Part shown: piece by piece, positions 43,025-52,890 of the stretch
How the letters are laid out: each line of letters opens with the position of its first letter
How positions within the stretch are numbered: position 1 is the stretch's first letter
Assembly (NCBI RefSeq): GCF_034424545.1
Contig: NZ_CP139970.1
Location: 496,001-560,000 of the forward strand
Origin: Trinickia caryophylli
GTDB taxonomy: Bacteria > Pseudomonadota > Gammaproteobacteria > Burkholderiales > Burkholderiaceae
Length of the DNA stretch: 64,000 nt
Reading direction: 5' to 3'
Program-made: the position numbers and the translations under genes
Notes under the pieces: generated by a model
Seen by the model: only the letters and a program-made list of their open reading frames with translations
Databases searched by the model: none
What the model was told of the DNA's origin: nothing

Positions 43025-43894
43025 TTACTGTTTGTCGACGAACTGAACGATACGATTGAAATCCTCCGCGTCGCCGATCGATTCCTCGCTCTTCGCCCAG
43101 AGACGGCCCGCTTCCTTCGCGACCGGCGCGCTGACGTTCTGGCTGTGCAGCAGCTCGAGCGCGAGGCGCATGTCCTTGCGCATCAGTTTCATCGTGAACC
43201 CCGAGTCGAATTTCTCGTTGAGAATCCACATCGGGTAATTGGTCAGCGTCGCGCTGTTCTTGCCCGAGCCGCCGCTGAGGGCTTCGATCAGACGTGCTTT
43301 ATCCACGCCCACTGATTCGGCCGCCCGAACCGCCTCGCTCGTCACCAGCAGATGAACGCCTGTCAGGAGGTTGTTGAGTAGCTTCGTGACATGGCCCGCG
43401 CCTACCGGACCGACGTGAACCTGCTTCGCGCTGATCGCGCAGAGGATCGGCTGCACGGCGGCGATGTGTTCGTCGGCGCCGCCCAGCACCATCGTCATCG
43501 TCGCAGTCGCCGCGCCCTTCGGGCCACCGCTCACAGGGCCATCGACGAATGCGATGCCGCATTCCGCTAGTGCGGCCGCAACCTTGCGCGTGCTGTTCGG
43601 ATCAGCGGTGGTCGTGTCGATCACTATCAAGCCGCGTTTCGCATTCGACGCCACCCCGCCTTCCCCGAGCACGACCTGTTCGACGATCGCAGACGTCGGT
43701 AACGAGAGAATCAGTACGTCGACCGCACCGGCGATCTCGGCGATCGATGCACACGGCCGCACGCCCTCTTCGACCAGCTTTCGTGCACTGTCTAGATCGG
43801 CATCGAATCCCAGCACGTCGAAACCTGCCCGCTTCAGCGACAAGGCCATCCCGCGCCCCATGTTTCCGAGTCCGATGACGCCTACCGTTTTCAT
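43025..43894 (-). CDS. Beta-hydroxyacid dehydrogenase (3-hydroxyisobutyrate/tartronate-semialdehyde type)
   Basis: 289 aa. The N-terminal Rossmann motif is V-G-V-I-G-L-G-N-M-G-R-G-M-A; the substrate loop is F-V-D-G-P-V-S-G-G-P-K-G-A (residues about 115-127), and the catalytic Lys sits in G-A-G-H-V-T-K-L-L-N-N. It oxidises a beta-hydroxyacid to a semialdehyde with NAD(P), or the reverse. It is the first gene of the operon and divergent from a LysR gene. Confidence 0.9.
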   Translation of the reverse strand: MKTVGVIGLGNMGRGMALSLKRAGFDVLGFDADLDSARKLVEEGVRPCASIAEIAGAVDVLILSLPTSAIVEQVVLGEGGVASNAKRGLIVIDTTTADPNSTRKVAAALAECGIAFVDGPVSGGPKGAATATMTMVLGGADEHIAAVQPILCAISAKQVHVGPVGAGHVTKLLNNLLTGVHLLVTSEAVRAAESVGVDKARLIEALSGGSGKNSATLTNYPMWILNEKFDSGFTMKLMRKDMRLALELLHSQNVSAPVAKEAGRLWAKSEESIGDAEDFNRIVQFVDKQ

Positions 43895-43998
43895 TACCAC
43901 GCTCCTGATCCGTGCATTGAAATGCCCGGGCGGATTTCGCGGCCCGCTCCGGTTGTCATCGATCTTCGATCCATTGACCCTTTCAACCAATAAGTGCC

Positions 43999-44021
43999 AA
44001 TATTGAAACCGTTCTAATATT
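43999..44021. promoter_or_regulatory. Repeated AATATT sites in the LysR/dehydrogenase divergent region
   Basis: AATATT occurs at 43999-44004 and 44016-44021 with 11 bases between, overlapping an inverted GTTC-N9-GAAC at 44011-44027. The spacing fits a LysR-type operator just before the regulator's ATG at 44035, and is a candidate autoregulatory site. Confidence 0.45.
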
Positions 44022-44034
44022 TCGAACAGTCGTC

Positions 44035-44946
44035 ATGGCCAACAGTCTGACCGAAAGCCGAATCGCCTATTTTTTTGAAGCGGTGCGATGCGGCACTATT
44101 CGCGCGGCCGCCGACTGGCTGGACGTCGCGCCATCCGCAGTGAGCCGCCAGATCACCTTGCTGGAAGAGGAATTGAATGCCCCATTGATCGAACGCCACG
44201 CGCGCGGCGTGACGCCGACCGAAGCCGGCCAGTTCGTCATCCAGTATTTTCGTGAGCAGCGCGCGCATCGCGAGGACTTGCTGTCCCGCCTGCAGGCGTT
44301 GCATGGCCTGCGTTCGGGCCACGTCAGCGTGGTGCTAGGGGAAGGATTCGTGTCGGACATGCTGTCCGGACCGATGCAGCATTTCTGCAAGCGGTACCCG
44401 AACATCAAAGTCAATCTCGACCTGGGCAGCACGAACGACGTGATGACGAGGATCGCGGAGGACGAGGGCGACATCGGCCTCGTCTACAACCCGCCGAACG
44501 AGCCGCGCATCGTGTCTCGCGCCTTCCGCAAGCAACCAATGATGGCGATCGTCGGTATCAAGATGGCGCGCGCGATCAAGCGCAAGAGTCTGACCGTGCA
44601 GGATCTGGCGTCCTATCCGATCGCCGCGCCGCATGCCACCTACGGCACCCGGCAGATGCTGCAGGCAGTCGAGTTCGCCGAGAAGGTCAGTCTGGAGCCG
44701 GTCGTCACAACCAACTCGATCAACATCATGAAGCAGTTCGCCCGGTCCGAACTGGGGATCGTCGTGCTGCCGGCATTTGCCGTCGCGAGCGAACTGAAGG
44801 CGGGCGAACTGAAGGCAATCCCCGTCGAACATCCGATTTTCCAGAACGCCGAAGCGCATCTCGTGACGCGCGTGGGGCGCACGCTATCCGTTGCGTCCAA
44901 CAAGATGCTGCAGATGATGTCGTTGCAATTGAACGCCTTTCGTTAG
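44035..44946 (+). CDS. LysR-family regulator
   Basis: 303 aa. HTH: I-A-Y-F-F-E-A-V-R-C-G-T-I-R-A-A-A-D-W-L-D-V-A-P-S-A-V-S-R-Q-I. The effector domain contains G-D-I-G-L-V-Y-N-P-P and a late L-G-I-V-V-L-P-A-F-A. It is divergent from the beta-hydroxyacid dehydrogenase/ALDH/DUF3100 operon across 140 bases and is its likely regulator. The ligand is unknown. Confidence 0.9.
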   Translation: MANSLTESRIAYFFEAVRCGTIRAAADWLDVAPSAVSRQITLLEEELNAPLIERHARGVTPTEAGQFVIQYFREQRAHREDLLSRLQALHGLRSGHVSVVLGEGFVSDMLSGPMQHFCKRYPNIKVNLDLGSTNDVMTRIAEDEGDIGLVYNPPNEPRIVSRAFRKQPMMAIVGIKMARAIKRKSLTVQDLASYPIAAPHATYGTRQMLQAVEFAEKVSLEPVVTTNSINIMKQFARSELGIVVLPAFAVASELKAGELKAIPVEHPIFQNAEAHLVTRVGRTLSVASNKMLQMMSLQLNAFR

Positions 44947-45071
44947 GTGTCAGCTCGATCGCCGGCACGGCAAGATCCCGCCGTTCAGCCTCCGCCTCCC
45001 GCAACCTGCCCCGCCGGCGCCCTACAGGCCAACGCTCGCCGATCGGCAGGCCGATGAGCGCAACAAAAGAA

Positions 45072-45105
45072 AAAGCCCCGTAAGTCCTTGAACTTACGGG
45101 GCTTT
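45072..45105. terminator. Bidirectional intrinsic terminator after tRNA-Ser
   Basis: AAAGCCCCGTAAGT (45072-45085) pairs perfectly with ACTTACGGGGCTTT (45092-45105) over a 6-base loop, flanked by A-runs and T-runs on the two sides. Read on the minus strand it ends the tRNA-Ser transcript 12 bases past the CCA; on the plus strand it can end the LysR transcript. Confidence 0.9.
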
Positions 45106-45116
45106 GTCACCGCTTA

Positions 45117-45210
45117 TGGCGGAGACGGAGGGATTCGAACCCTCGATCCAGGTTTTGGCCCAGATGCTCCCTTAGCAGGGGAGTGCCTTCGACCTCTCGG
45201 CCACGTCTCC
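45117..45210 (-). tRNA. tRNA-Ser (anticodon GCU)
   Basis: The minus-strand sequence folds as a class II tRNA. The acceptor stem is GGAGACG/CGTCTCC, the anticodon stem and loop are CTCCC-CTGCTAA-GGGAG with anticodon GCT, there is a long variable arm, and the T-arm carries GGTTCGAATCC. Discriminator G is followed by an encoded CCA (45119-45117). It reads AGC/AGU serine codons. Confidence 0.97.
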
Positions 45211-45253
45211 CAAAATCGTCGTTAGCGCCGGGAGGCAGCGCAACGAGTCGGAG

Positions 45254-45282
45254 ATATTAGCGTGAAGTATCGCGCCCGTCAA
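45254..45282 (-). promoter_or_regulatory. Sigma-70 promoter of tRNA-Ser
   Basis: On the minus strand TTGACG (45282-45277), a 17-base spacer and TAATAT (45259-45254) form a near-consensus promoter. The expected start of transcription is about 35-40 bases upstream of the mature tRNA 5' end. The GC-rich stretch around the -10 resembles a stringent discriminator. Confidence 0.85.
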
Positions 45283-45377
45283 TTTCCGCAGTGCAATTTT
45301 TTCACTGCGGGATCGACGCCCGCGCCTGCCCGAACGAACGCCCCGCAAGGCGGCCCGCATTCACGCCATATCGGCGC

Positions 45378-46628
45378 TCAAGCCTGATCGAGCTCGAACG
45401 CCTTGTGGAGCGCACGCACGGCGAGCTCCATGTACTTCTCGTCGATCAGCACCGAGATCTTGATTTCGGAGGTCGAAATCATCTGGATGTTGATCCCTTC
45501 TTCGGAAAGCGTGCGGAACATCTTGCTCGCAATGCCGACGTGCGAGCGCATACCCACGCCGACCACCGACACCTTCGACACCTTCGGGTCGCCGACCACT
45601 TCCTCGGCCTGCACGTGCCCTTTGACGTGATTGACGAGAATATCCATCGCGCGGTTATAGTCGTTGCGCGCCACCGTGAACGTGAAGTCGGTCTTGCCCA
45701 GCACGCTCTGGTTCTGGATGATCATGTCGACGTCGATGTTGGCGTCGGCCACCGGGCCCAGGATCTGATAGGCGATGCCCGGCTTGTCGGGCACGCCGCG
45801 CACTGCGATGCGGGCCTCGTCGCGCTGGAACGCGATGCCGGAAATGACTGCTTTTTCCATGGTCTCGTCTTCTTCAAAAGTAATCAGCGTGCCGGACTTC
45901 ATTTCGTCTTCGAGCGCGATCATCGGATCGGTCAGGCTCGAAAGCACACGCGTCTTCACGCGATACTTGCCCGCGAACTCCACCGAGCGGATCTGCAGCA
46001 CCTTGGAGCCCAGGCTCGCCATCTCGAGCATTTCCTCGAAGGTCACGCTGTCGAGCCGGCGCGCCTCTTCCACCACCCGCGGGTCGGTCGTATAAACACC
46101 GTCCACATCGGTGAAAATGAGGCACTCGTCCGCCTCGAGCGCAGCCGCGATAGCCACCGCCGAGGTATCGGAACCGCCGCGGCCCAACGTCGTGATGTGC
46201 CCTAGCGGATCGACGCCCTGAAAGCCCGTGATGACCACGACCTTGCCGGCGTCGAGATCGCGCATGATGCGCTCGCTATCGATCTCGCTGATACGCGCCT
46301 TCGTATACGCGCTGTCCGTTTTGATCGGCACCTGCCAGCCCGCGTAGCTCACGGCCTCAACGCCCGCGTCCTGCAACGCGATGGACAGCAGGCCAACGCT
46401 GACCTGCTCGCCCGTCGCGGCAATCACGTCGAGCTCGCGCGGGTCGGGCTGGCTCGAAATCTCTTTGGCGAGCCCGAGTAGCCGATTCGTTTCGCCGGAC
46501 ATCGCCGAAGGCACGACGACCATCTTGTGCCCCGCCCTGTGCCACTTCGCGACACGCTTGGCGACGTTCTTGATGCGCTCGACCGAGCCCATCGAGGTAC
46601 CGCCGTATTTATGTACGATGAGTGCCAT
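45378..46628 (-). CDS. lysC: Aspartate kinase
   Basis: 416 aa. The kinase domain starts with V-H-K-Y-G-G-T-S-M-G-S and contains T-L-G-R-G-G-S-D-T-S-A-V-A-I-A-A; two ACT domains occupy about residues 265-410 (V-P-D-K-P-G-I-A, then M-R-S-H-V-G-I-A). It phosphorylates aspartate, the first step to lysine, threonine and methionine. The ACT pair fits feedback control. ATG 46628 gives the normal N-terminus. An internal start for a beta subunit, as in some lysC genes, cannot be excluded. Confidence 0.97.
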   Translation of the reverse strand: MALIVHKYGGTSMGSVERIKNVAKRVAKWHRAGHKMVVVPSAMSGETNRLLGLAKEISSQPDPRELDVIAATGEQVSVGLLSIALQDAGVEAVSYAGWQVPIKTDSAYTKARISEIDSERIMRDLDAGKVVVITGFQGVDPLGHITTLGRGGSDTSAVAIAAALEADECLIFTDVDGVYTTDPRVVEEARRLDSVTFEEMLEMASLGSKVLQIRSVEFAGKYRVKTRVLSSLTDPMIALEDEMKSGTLITFEEDETMEKAVISGIAFQRDEARIAVRGVPDKPGIAYQILGPVADANIDVDMIIQNQSVLGKTDFTFTVARNDYNRAMDILVNHVKGHVQAEEVVGDPKVSKVSVVGVGMRSHVGIASKMFRTLSEEGINIQMISTSEIKISVLIDEKYMELAVRALHKAFELDQA

Positions 46629-46893
46629 TGTCGTTCTGAACTTGAGGAGTAACCGTGCCGACGCGCCACGAGCAACAACCGCGGCATGCCGTTCGGTCAC
46701 GCGGCCTCGTGAGCGCTGGACGACGACGGTAAATGGCGGCGGGGGCTGATTCGGGCGCGGATGTGCGTCGCACGCGCCGCCGCACGGCAATTTGCAGCGA
46801 ATTGCGGAAAATAGCGCACAAACGGCTGCAGGAGCGGGTCGGACAAGCGTTCGAGCGTACTCGATCGAGGCACAAAAGACAAGCGCGGGATGC

Positions 46894-48318
46894 TCACGCA
46901 ATCGTCAGATCGGGCCGCCATTCCAGGCGTCTGCAAGCGCCGCCCTGTGCCCCGCCGCCGCGCTCGAGTACGCCGTTCACGCCGAGAAACGGTACGTAAA
47001 GCAAGGTGTCGCCGACGTAAAAAAGCGGTACGTCGCGCTGCCACGCCGGCACCCCCGATTCCTGGAACAGATTCTTCAGGGTGCGCGAGGGCGCGCCCGG
47101 CGCGCGGCGCATGCGTTCGCCGCCCGTTCGCGGCCTGGCCGACAAAGGCGCGCTCGCGAGCAAGGCTTCGTCGACGGTATCGGCATCGTCCTCGCCCGGT
47201 ACGGTCGGAACGAACACGAGCGAGCCGCGCCACTGCGGCAGGCGCCAGACCTCCTGGCCGCGCCAGACGAGCGTCGTCGACTCCTTGATCGCCACCGCCA
47301 CCCGGCGATCGAGCAGCGCGGGACGCTCCGCGCTTTCCCAGTAAATGGCGTCGCGATAAAGCCGCAGCACCCGGCCCGCGTGCACGACGCGCAATGCGTG
47401 CTCCGCGCGCGCCTCGCGCAGTTGCCGCAGCATTTCCGCGAGGCGCGCAGCCGAGGGCGCCGCCAGGCCGGCTGTTCGAATCCACCAGCGCATCGCATTG
47501 GCCGCGCGCACGTCGTCGAGTGCGAGCAATGCCTCGCGCGAAAGCGCCCGCCCCTCGTCGCGCACGACGTTCTCGAGATCGATGCGCGCGAGATCGTCGA
47601 GCAGCCGCTGCGCATTCGCCGCGTGCGCCGCGGTACGCGCGAGCGCATCGCGGAAACCCGGGAAATGCACGGTCAACGCCGGGATGACATCGTGTCGCAG
47701 CGCATTGCGCGCATAACGCGTGTCGGCATTCGATTCGTCGTCGATCCAGCGCAACTGGCGCGAGTGCGCATAACGCTCGAGCTGCGCGCGCAGCAGATGC
47801 AGGAACGGACGCACGCGGACGATCGCCGCAGCGCCGTCGACACGGTGCGGCGCCATCGCCGCGAGCCCGGCCACGCCTGCGCCGCGCAACAATTGCAGCA
47901 GCACGGTCTCGGCCTGATCGTCGGCATGGTGCGCAAGCCATAGCGCCGTGACATCGTGGCGCACGCACAGGGCGTCAAGGGCGCGGTAACGGGCCTCGCG
48001 CGCCACGGCCTCGATGCTCTCGCCACTTTCGCGATGCAGGTCTACGCGCGCGGCGTCGAATTCGACATCGAGCGCGCGCGCTGTCGTTTCGCAATGGGTG
48101 AGCCACCGCTCCGCATTCGGGCTCAAGCCATGATGTACATGCAAGGCAATGCAGCGCGTGGCGCCGGCCACGCGTGCGGCCGCATCGAGCAACACGCTCG
48201 AATCGAGGCCGCCGCTGAACGCGATCGCGATGCGCGTCTCGCGCGGCAGGCTCGAAAGCACACCGCCGAGCGCATCGAGAACGATGCGCTCGGCGGAAGG
48301 GTCGACCGAAAGCGTCAT
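46894..48318 (-). CDS. tilS: tRNA(Ile)-lysidine synthetase
   Basis: 474 aa. The N-terminal PP-loop is I-A-F-S-G-G-L-D-S-S-V-L-L-D near residue 30, followed by H-V-H-H-G-L-S and H-H-A-D-D-Q-A-E-T-V-L-L-Q-L-L-R-G, both TilS hallmarks. The C-terminal domain ends the usual three-domain layout. It modifies C34 of tRNA-Ile(CAU) to lysidine so that it reads AUA, an essential step. It lies between accA and lysC, an order I recall from Burkholderiaceae. Confidence 0.96.
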   Translation of the reverse strand: MTLSVDPSAERIVLDALGGVLSSLPRETRIAIAFSGGLDSSVLLDAAARVAGATRCIALHVHHGLSPNAERWLTHCETTARALDVEFDAARVDLHRESGESIEAVAREARYRALDALCVRHDVTALWLAHHADDQAETVLLQLLRGAGVAGLAAMAPHRVDGAAAIVRVRPFLHLLRAQLERYAHSRQLRWIDDESNADTRYARNALRHDVIPALTVHFPGFRDALARTAAHAANAQRLLDDLARIDLENVVRDEGRALSREALLALDDVRAANAMRWWIRTAGLAAPSAARLAEMLRQLREARAEHALRVVHAGRVLRLYRDAIYWESAERPALLDRRVAVAIKESTTLVWRGQEVWRLPQWRGSLVFVPTVPGEDDADTVDEALLASAPLSARPRTGGERMRRAPGAPSRTLKNLFQESGVPAWQRDVPLFYVGDTLLYVPFLGVNGVLERGGGAQGGACRRLEWRPDLTIA

Positions 48319-48421
48319 GGGATCAGTCCGCGTTCCGCGCTGCCCCGCGGCCCTTTACGAAAGACCGCGCGTGGCTGCGCGCATCGAACGGAGATACACT
48401 CATCGAGCGATATAGCCGGCA

Positions 48422-49393
48422 TCAAACGCCCGGCACCGTCTCCTTGAATTTGCCGTAGGACATCAGCCGCTCGAAGCGGCGTTCGCGCAGATCCTGCACG
48501 CTCATGCCCTGGAACTGCCGCAGCGAATCGGCCAATGCGCGGCGCAACAGTGCGGCCATGCCCTTCACGTCGCGGTGCGCGCCGCCGAGCGGCTCGTTGA
48601 CGATCTTGTCGATGAGGCCGAGCGCCTTGAGTCGGTGCGCCGTCAAGCCGAGCGCCTCGGCCGCTTCGGGCGCCTTTGCCGCGCTCTTCCAGAGGATCGA
48701 CGCGCAGCCTTCCGGCGAAATGACGGAGTAAGTCGAGAACTGCAGCATCAGCACGCTGTCCGCCACGGCAACCGCCAATGCGCCGCCCGAGCCGCCTTCG
48801 CCGATCACGGTCGCGATCACGGGCGTCTTGAGTTCGGCCATTACGTAAAGGTTACGGCCGATGGCTTCCGACTGCCCCCGCTCCTCGGCACCGACACCGG
48901 GGTACGCGCCCGGCGTATCGATGAACGTGAAAATCGGCAGGCCGAATTTTTCGGCCACACGCATGAGACGCTCGGCCTTGCGATAGCCCTCGGGCCGCGG
49001 CATGCCGAAGTTGCGCGCGGCGCGCTCCTTCGTGTCCCGCCCTTTCTGATGGCCGATGATCATGCACGGGTGGCCGCTGAACCGGGCGAGGCCGCCGACG
49101 ATCGACTGATCGTCCGCGAACGTCCGGTCTCCATGCAGTTCGTGGAAGTCCGTGAACAGCTCGTTCACGTAATCGAGCGTGTACGGCCGCTGCGGATGCC
49201 GTGCGATCTGCGAAACCTGCCAGGGCGTCAGGTTCGCGTACAAATCCTTGGTCAGTTGCTGACTCTTCTTCGAGAGTCGTTCGATCTCTTCCGAGATATC
49301 GACGGCCGAATCGTCCTGCACGAAACGCAATTCTTCGATTTTTGCTTCGAGCTCCGCGATGGGCTGTTCGAAATCCAGAAACGTCGTTTTCAT
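48422..49393 (-). CDS. accA: Acetyl-CoA carboxylase carboxyltransferase subunit alpha
   Basis: 323 aa. Hallmarks are [11 protein letters not shown] at the N-terminus, H-P-x-[31 protein letters not shown] and [10 protein letters not shown]. It transfers CO2 from biotin to acetyl-CoA with AccD, starting fatty acid synthesis. ATG 49393 gives the standard length; an in-frame ATG at 49402 adds three residues. Confidence 0.97.
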   Translation of the reverse strand: MKTTFLDFEQPIAELEAKIEELRFVQDDSAVDISEEIERLSKKSQQLTKDLYANLTPWQVSQIARHPQRPYTLDYVNELFTDFHELHGDRTFADDQSIVGGLARFSGHPCMIIGHQKGRDTKERAARNFGMPRPEGYRKAERLMRVAEKFGLPIFTFIDTPGAYPGVGAEERGQSEAIGRNLYVMAELKTPVIATVIGEGGSGGALAVAVADSVLMLQFSTYSVISPEGCASILWKSAAKAPEAAEALGLTAHRLKALGLIDKIVNEPLGGAHRDVKGMAALLRRALADSLRQFQGMSVQDLRERRFERLMSYGKFKETVPGV

Positions 49394-49487
49394 AAGTTCC
49401 AATCCTGGGGGCTTCGGCAGCGCGTATTCTAACCGTCGCCGCGCGCGTCAAAATCGACTGAAACTATCGACGCAAAGCAGCGATAGT

Positions 49488-50471
49488 TTACTGTGCGGGC
49501 GCAGCATCCAGGCTGCGCCACATATACCATGTGGCGACGGTGCGCCATGGCTCCCAATTCGCGGCCACTTCGCGCGCTTCGCTGCGCGTGACGGGCTCGC
49601 CGCTGAAATAGTTGACGCTGATCGCACGGATCAGCCCGAGGTCGTCGAGCGGCAAAACGTCCGGGCGCGACAAATTGAAGATGAGGAACATTTCCGCGGT
49701 CCAGCGCCCAATCCCGCGAATCTGCGTGAGCTCGGCGATGACCGCCTCGTCGTCCATCGACATCCATTTGTCCACATGGAGCGCTCCCGATACGAAGTGC
49801 TGCGCGAGGTCGATCAGATACTCGGATTTGCGCTTGGAGAGCCCGCAGCCGGTGAGCCTCTCGATGCCCGCCTTCGTGAACTGCTGCGGAGCGAGCTTCG
49901 GGCACGCGAGCTCGATACGCTCCCATACGGCCTGCGCTGCGGGCACCGAAATCTGCTGTCCCACCACCGCGCGCGCAAGGGTGACGAACGGATCGCTGCC
50001 GTTGATCAGATGCACGGGGCCGAACTGCGGAATCAGGCGCTTCAGAATGCGATCGCGCCTCACGAGATCGGCGCAGGCGCGGTCCCAGTAGGCCGGCCGC
50101 GTCACCTCGGGTGTAAGCCCGCCAATCTGTACCGGCACTGCGGCTTTCGCACTGCTGCCCGTGCGCGCTTTGCGCACCATTTCGCCTTCGTGCACCGGGT
50201 CGGCGACCAACGTGCGTTCGTCTGCACCGGCATCGGGCAGCGCGCCGTTACCCTTCGCTTTACTGCCGCGTGCCGCCGGTGCCTTGGGCTTCGCGCCCGC
50301 GGCGCCGTTCGACACGCGCCTGGCCGCTGCCGAGCGCTTTTTCGAAGCTTCGTCGTCGATGCCGTTGCCGCTCGCGGGCGCGGTTGCGCCGCGCCCGCGA
50401 GCCGTTTTCGTTGCCGCCGCAAACCGTTGCGGCGCGGCCCTTTTTGCCGGTGCCTTCCTGGCCGTTGCCAT
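49488..50471 (-). CDS. DNA-3-methyladenine glycosylase II (AlkA-type)
   Basis: 327 aa. The first 110 residues are Ala/Lys/Arg-rich and look disordered. The catalytic part (about 125-325) is a helix-hairpin-helix base-excision glycosylase: L-I-N-G-S-D-P-F-V-T-L-A-R-A-V-V-G-Q-Q-I-S, then I-R-G-I-G-R-W-T-A-E-M-F-L-I-F with the catalytic Asp in L-S-R-P-D-V-L-P-L-D-D-L-G. It removes alkylated purines. The basic tail may aid DNA binding; the start could lie further downstream. Confidence 0.9.
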   Translation of the reverse strand: MATARKAPAKRAAPQRFAAATKTARGRGATAPASGNGIDDEASKKRSAAARRVSNGAAGAKPKAPAARGSKAKGNGALPDAGADERTLVADPVHEGEMVRKARTGSSAKAAVPVQIGGLTPEVTRPAYWDRACADLVRRDRILKRLIPQFGPVHLINGSDPFVTLARAVVGQQISVPAAQAVWERIELACPKLAPQQFTKAGIERLTGCGLSKRKSEYLIDLAQHFVSGALHVDKWMSMDDEAVIAELTQIRGIGRWTAEMFLIFNLSRPDVLPLDDLGLIRAISVNYFSGEPVTRSEAREVAANWEPWRTVATWYMWRSLDAAPAQ

Positions 50472-50518
50472 CTTGCCTCCTGCCTGGCGAGTCGATCAGC
50501 GCGAGACGCGATGCGCGC

Positions 50519-51913
50519 TCATACGCGGCGCCACTCGGTAAGCCCGCCCGGTTTGTCTTCAAGTGCAACCCCGGCTTCGAGCAACGCTGCGCGAATCCGG
50601 TCTGCCTCGGCATAGTTTTTCGCCGCCTTCGCGGCGGCGCGCTCGGCAATCTTCGCCTCGATGGCCGCTTCGTCGAACGCGCCATGCGCGTCGCCCGCGG
50701 CCGCCTGCAGGAACAGGCGCGGCTCGCGGCCGAGCAATCCGAGCGTGCACGCCAGCGCGCGCAGTTGACGCGCGAGTGCGCCATCGCGCGTGCGGTTGAC
50801 GACGCTCGCAAGTTCGAACAGCACCGCGACTGCCACCGGCGTGTTGAAATCGTCGTTCATCGCCGCGCGAAAACGTGCCGCATGGTCCTCGCTCCAGTCG
50901 AGCGCGAGATCGTCGGGCGCGGCATCCTTCAGCGCGGTGTAAAGGCGCGTGAGCGCGGCGCGTGCGTCATCGAGGTGCACGTCGCTGTAGTTGAGCGGCG
51001 AGCGGTAATGCGCACGCAGGATGAAAAAGCGCACGACTTCCGGGTCGTATTTCGCGAGCACTTCGCGGATCGTGAAGAAGTTGCCGAGCGACTTCGACAT
51101 CTTCTCGTTGTCGATCTGCACGAACCCGTTATGCATCCAGTAGTTGACGAACGTCTGCCCCGTCGCCCCTTCGCTTTGCGCGATCTCGTTCTCGTGGTGC
51201 GGAAACTGCAGATCCTGCCCGCCGCCGTGCAGATCGAAGTGCTCGCCGAGCAACGCACAGCTCATCGCCGAACATTCGATGTGCCAGCCAGGGCGGCCGC
51301 GCCCGAACGCGGAGTCCCAGCTCGACTCGGCCGGCTCCGCGGGCTTCGCACGCTTCCACAGCACGAAATCGAGCGGATCTTCCTTCGCCTCGTTCGCGGC
51401 GACGCGCTCGCCCGCGCGCAAATCCTCGAGCGATTTGCCCGACAGCGCGCCATAGTGCTCGAACTTGCGCACCGAATAGTTGACGTCGCCATCCTTCGCC
51501 CGATAGGCGTAGCCGTTCGTCTCGAGCTTTTCGATCATGCCGAGCATCTGCGGGATGAATTGGGTAGCACGCGGTTCGATGTCGGGACGCGCGACGCCGA
51601 GTGCGTCGGCGTCTTCGTGCATCGCGGCGATGAAACGGTCCGTCAGCGACTTGATCGTCTCGCCGTTTTCCACCGCGCGGCGAATGATCTTGTCGTCGAC
51701 GTCGGTGATGTTGCGTACGTAGGTCACGCGAAAGCCGAGCGCACGCAGCCATCGCTGCACGACATCGAACACCACCATCATGCGCGCGTGTCCGATGTGG
51801 CAGTAGTCATAGACCGTAATGCCGCAGACGTACATCCGCACCTCGCCCGCCTGGCGCGGCACGAAGTCTTGCTTGTCACGCGCGAGCGTGTTGTAGATGC
51901 GCAGTGATTCCAT
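50519..51913 (-). CDS. cysS: Cysteinyl-tRNA synthetase
   Basis: 464 aa. The class I HIGH motif is C-H-I-G-H-A-R and the KMSKS is [10 protein letters not shown]. Zinc ligands are in M-Y-V-C-G, S-A-M-S (W-H-I-E-C-S) and F-P-H-H-E-N-E. ATG 51913 fixes the usual M-x-S-L-R-I-Y-N-T start. It is divergent from the TPR gene at 52158. Confidence 0.97.
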   Translation of the reverse strand: MESLRIYNTLARDKQDFVPRQAGEVRMYVCGITVYDYCHIGHARMMVVFDVVQRWLRALGFRVTYVRNITDVDDKIIRRAVENGETIKSLTDRFIAAMHEDADALGVARPDIEPRATQFIPQMLGMIEKLETNGYAYRAKDGDVNYSVRKFEHYGALSGKSLEDLRAGERVAANEAKEDPLDFVLWKRAKPAEPAESSWDSAFGRGRPGWHIECSAMSCALLGEHFDLHGGGQDLQFPHHENEIAQSEGATGQTFVNYWMHNGFVQIDNEKMSKSLGNFFTIREVLAKYDPEVVRFFILRAHYRSPLNYSDVHLDDARAALTRLYTALKDAAPDDLALDWSEDHAARFRAAMNDDFNTPVAVAVLFELASVVNRTRDGALARQLRALACTLGLLGREPRLFLQAAAGDAHGAFDEAAIEAKIAERAAAKAAKNYAEADRIRAALLEAGVALEDKPGGLTEWRRV

Positions 51914-52157
51914 AGAGACGATGCGTGAGCCCCGAGTCATCCGCGCTTGAGCGAGCCGCGCTCGGCACCACGCGAGAAGGTACGAAACACCTCCGCGGCG
52001 GCACGGCCTGCCGCGAAAGCCTGTTTCGCGTTGTGCCGCTTCAGGATGCGATCGAGGCGAAGACGGCCACGACTGGCGAAAAGACAGTCTGCCGTTCGAG
52101 GAAACGAGCAAACGTTTTGTTAGAATGGGCCGGAGTATAACACCTCGAACTGAGCCT

Positions 52158-52853
52158 ATGAAACCTTCCTGCGGCCGCATCCAGCGCATCGCGGCCCTTG
52201 CTGCAAGCACCGCGATCGGCCTTGCCCTCGCGGCATTGCCGCCTGCCACGGCGCATGCACAAACCGCGCGCACGAGCACCGACGGCACGCCGCAAATCGA
52301 CGCATCGATTGCCGCGCGAAATTGGAACGCGGCCCTCGCCGAGCTCGACGCGCGCATTGCCTCCAACCCGCGCGACGCGCAGGCGAAGTTCAAGCGCGGC
52401 ACCGTGCTCGCGCGCCTCGGCCGCGACGACGAAGCGATTCGTCAGTTCGTCGAGCTCACGCAGCTCTACCCCGAGTTGCCCGAGCCTTACAACAATCTCG
52501 CGGCGCTCTATGCGAAAGCCGGCCGCTACGAGGAAGCGCGCGCGGCGCTCGAAACAGCCGTCAAGGCCAACCCCGGCTACGGCCTCGCATACGACAACCT
52601 CGGCGACCTTTACCTCCGGCTCGCGGCCGAAGCTTACAAGCGCGCACAAAAGCTCGGCACGTCGAACCCCACGAGCGCGCGGCGGGCGGCCGCGATCGAC
52701 AAGCTCGTGGCGGCCGGCAACCTTCCACCCGCGCGACGTGCCGCCGCTCCCGCGCGGATGCGCCCTTCCGTGCCGATGCCGGATGAGCCGGCGCTCGGCA
52801 CCGGCTCGGGTGTGCCGCTCATGTCCACACCTTACGTCGCGCCCTCGAATTGA
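52158..52853 (+). CDS. Secreted TPR-repeat protein
   Basis: 231 aa. A signal peptide ending A-H-A-Q (about residue 34) is followed by three tetratricopeptide repeats (residues about 55-165), with [35 protein letters not shown] and [12 protein letters not shown]. The Pro-rich C-terminus is likely disordered. It probably acts as a periplasmic scaffold. It immediately precedes the cyclophilin pair. Confidence 0.88.
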   Translation: MKPSCGRIQRIAALAASTAIGLALAALPPATAHAQTARTSTDGTPQIDASIAARNWNAALAELDARIASNPRDAQAKFKRGTVLARLGRDDEAIRQFVELTQLYPELPEPYNNLAALYAKAGRYEEARAALETAVKANPGYGLAYDNLGDLYLRLAAEAYKRAQKLGTSNPTSARRAAAIDKLVAAGNLPPARRAAAPARMRPSVPMPDEPALGTGSGVPLMSTPYVAPSN

Positions 52854-52890
52854 GGGCGCCCTTCGCTTTCTTCCACGCATGAGGATGCTC

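Noticed and set aside
45286..45310. Inverted repeat CCGCAGTG/CACTGCGG as terminator of lysC
   Set aside because: There is no T-run on the lysC strand after the stem, and the tRNA promoter begins directly beyond it; function not supported.
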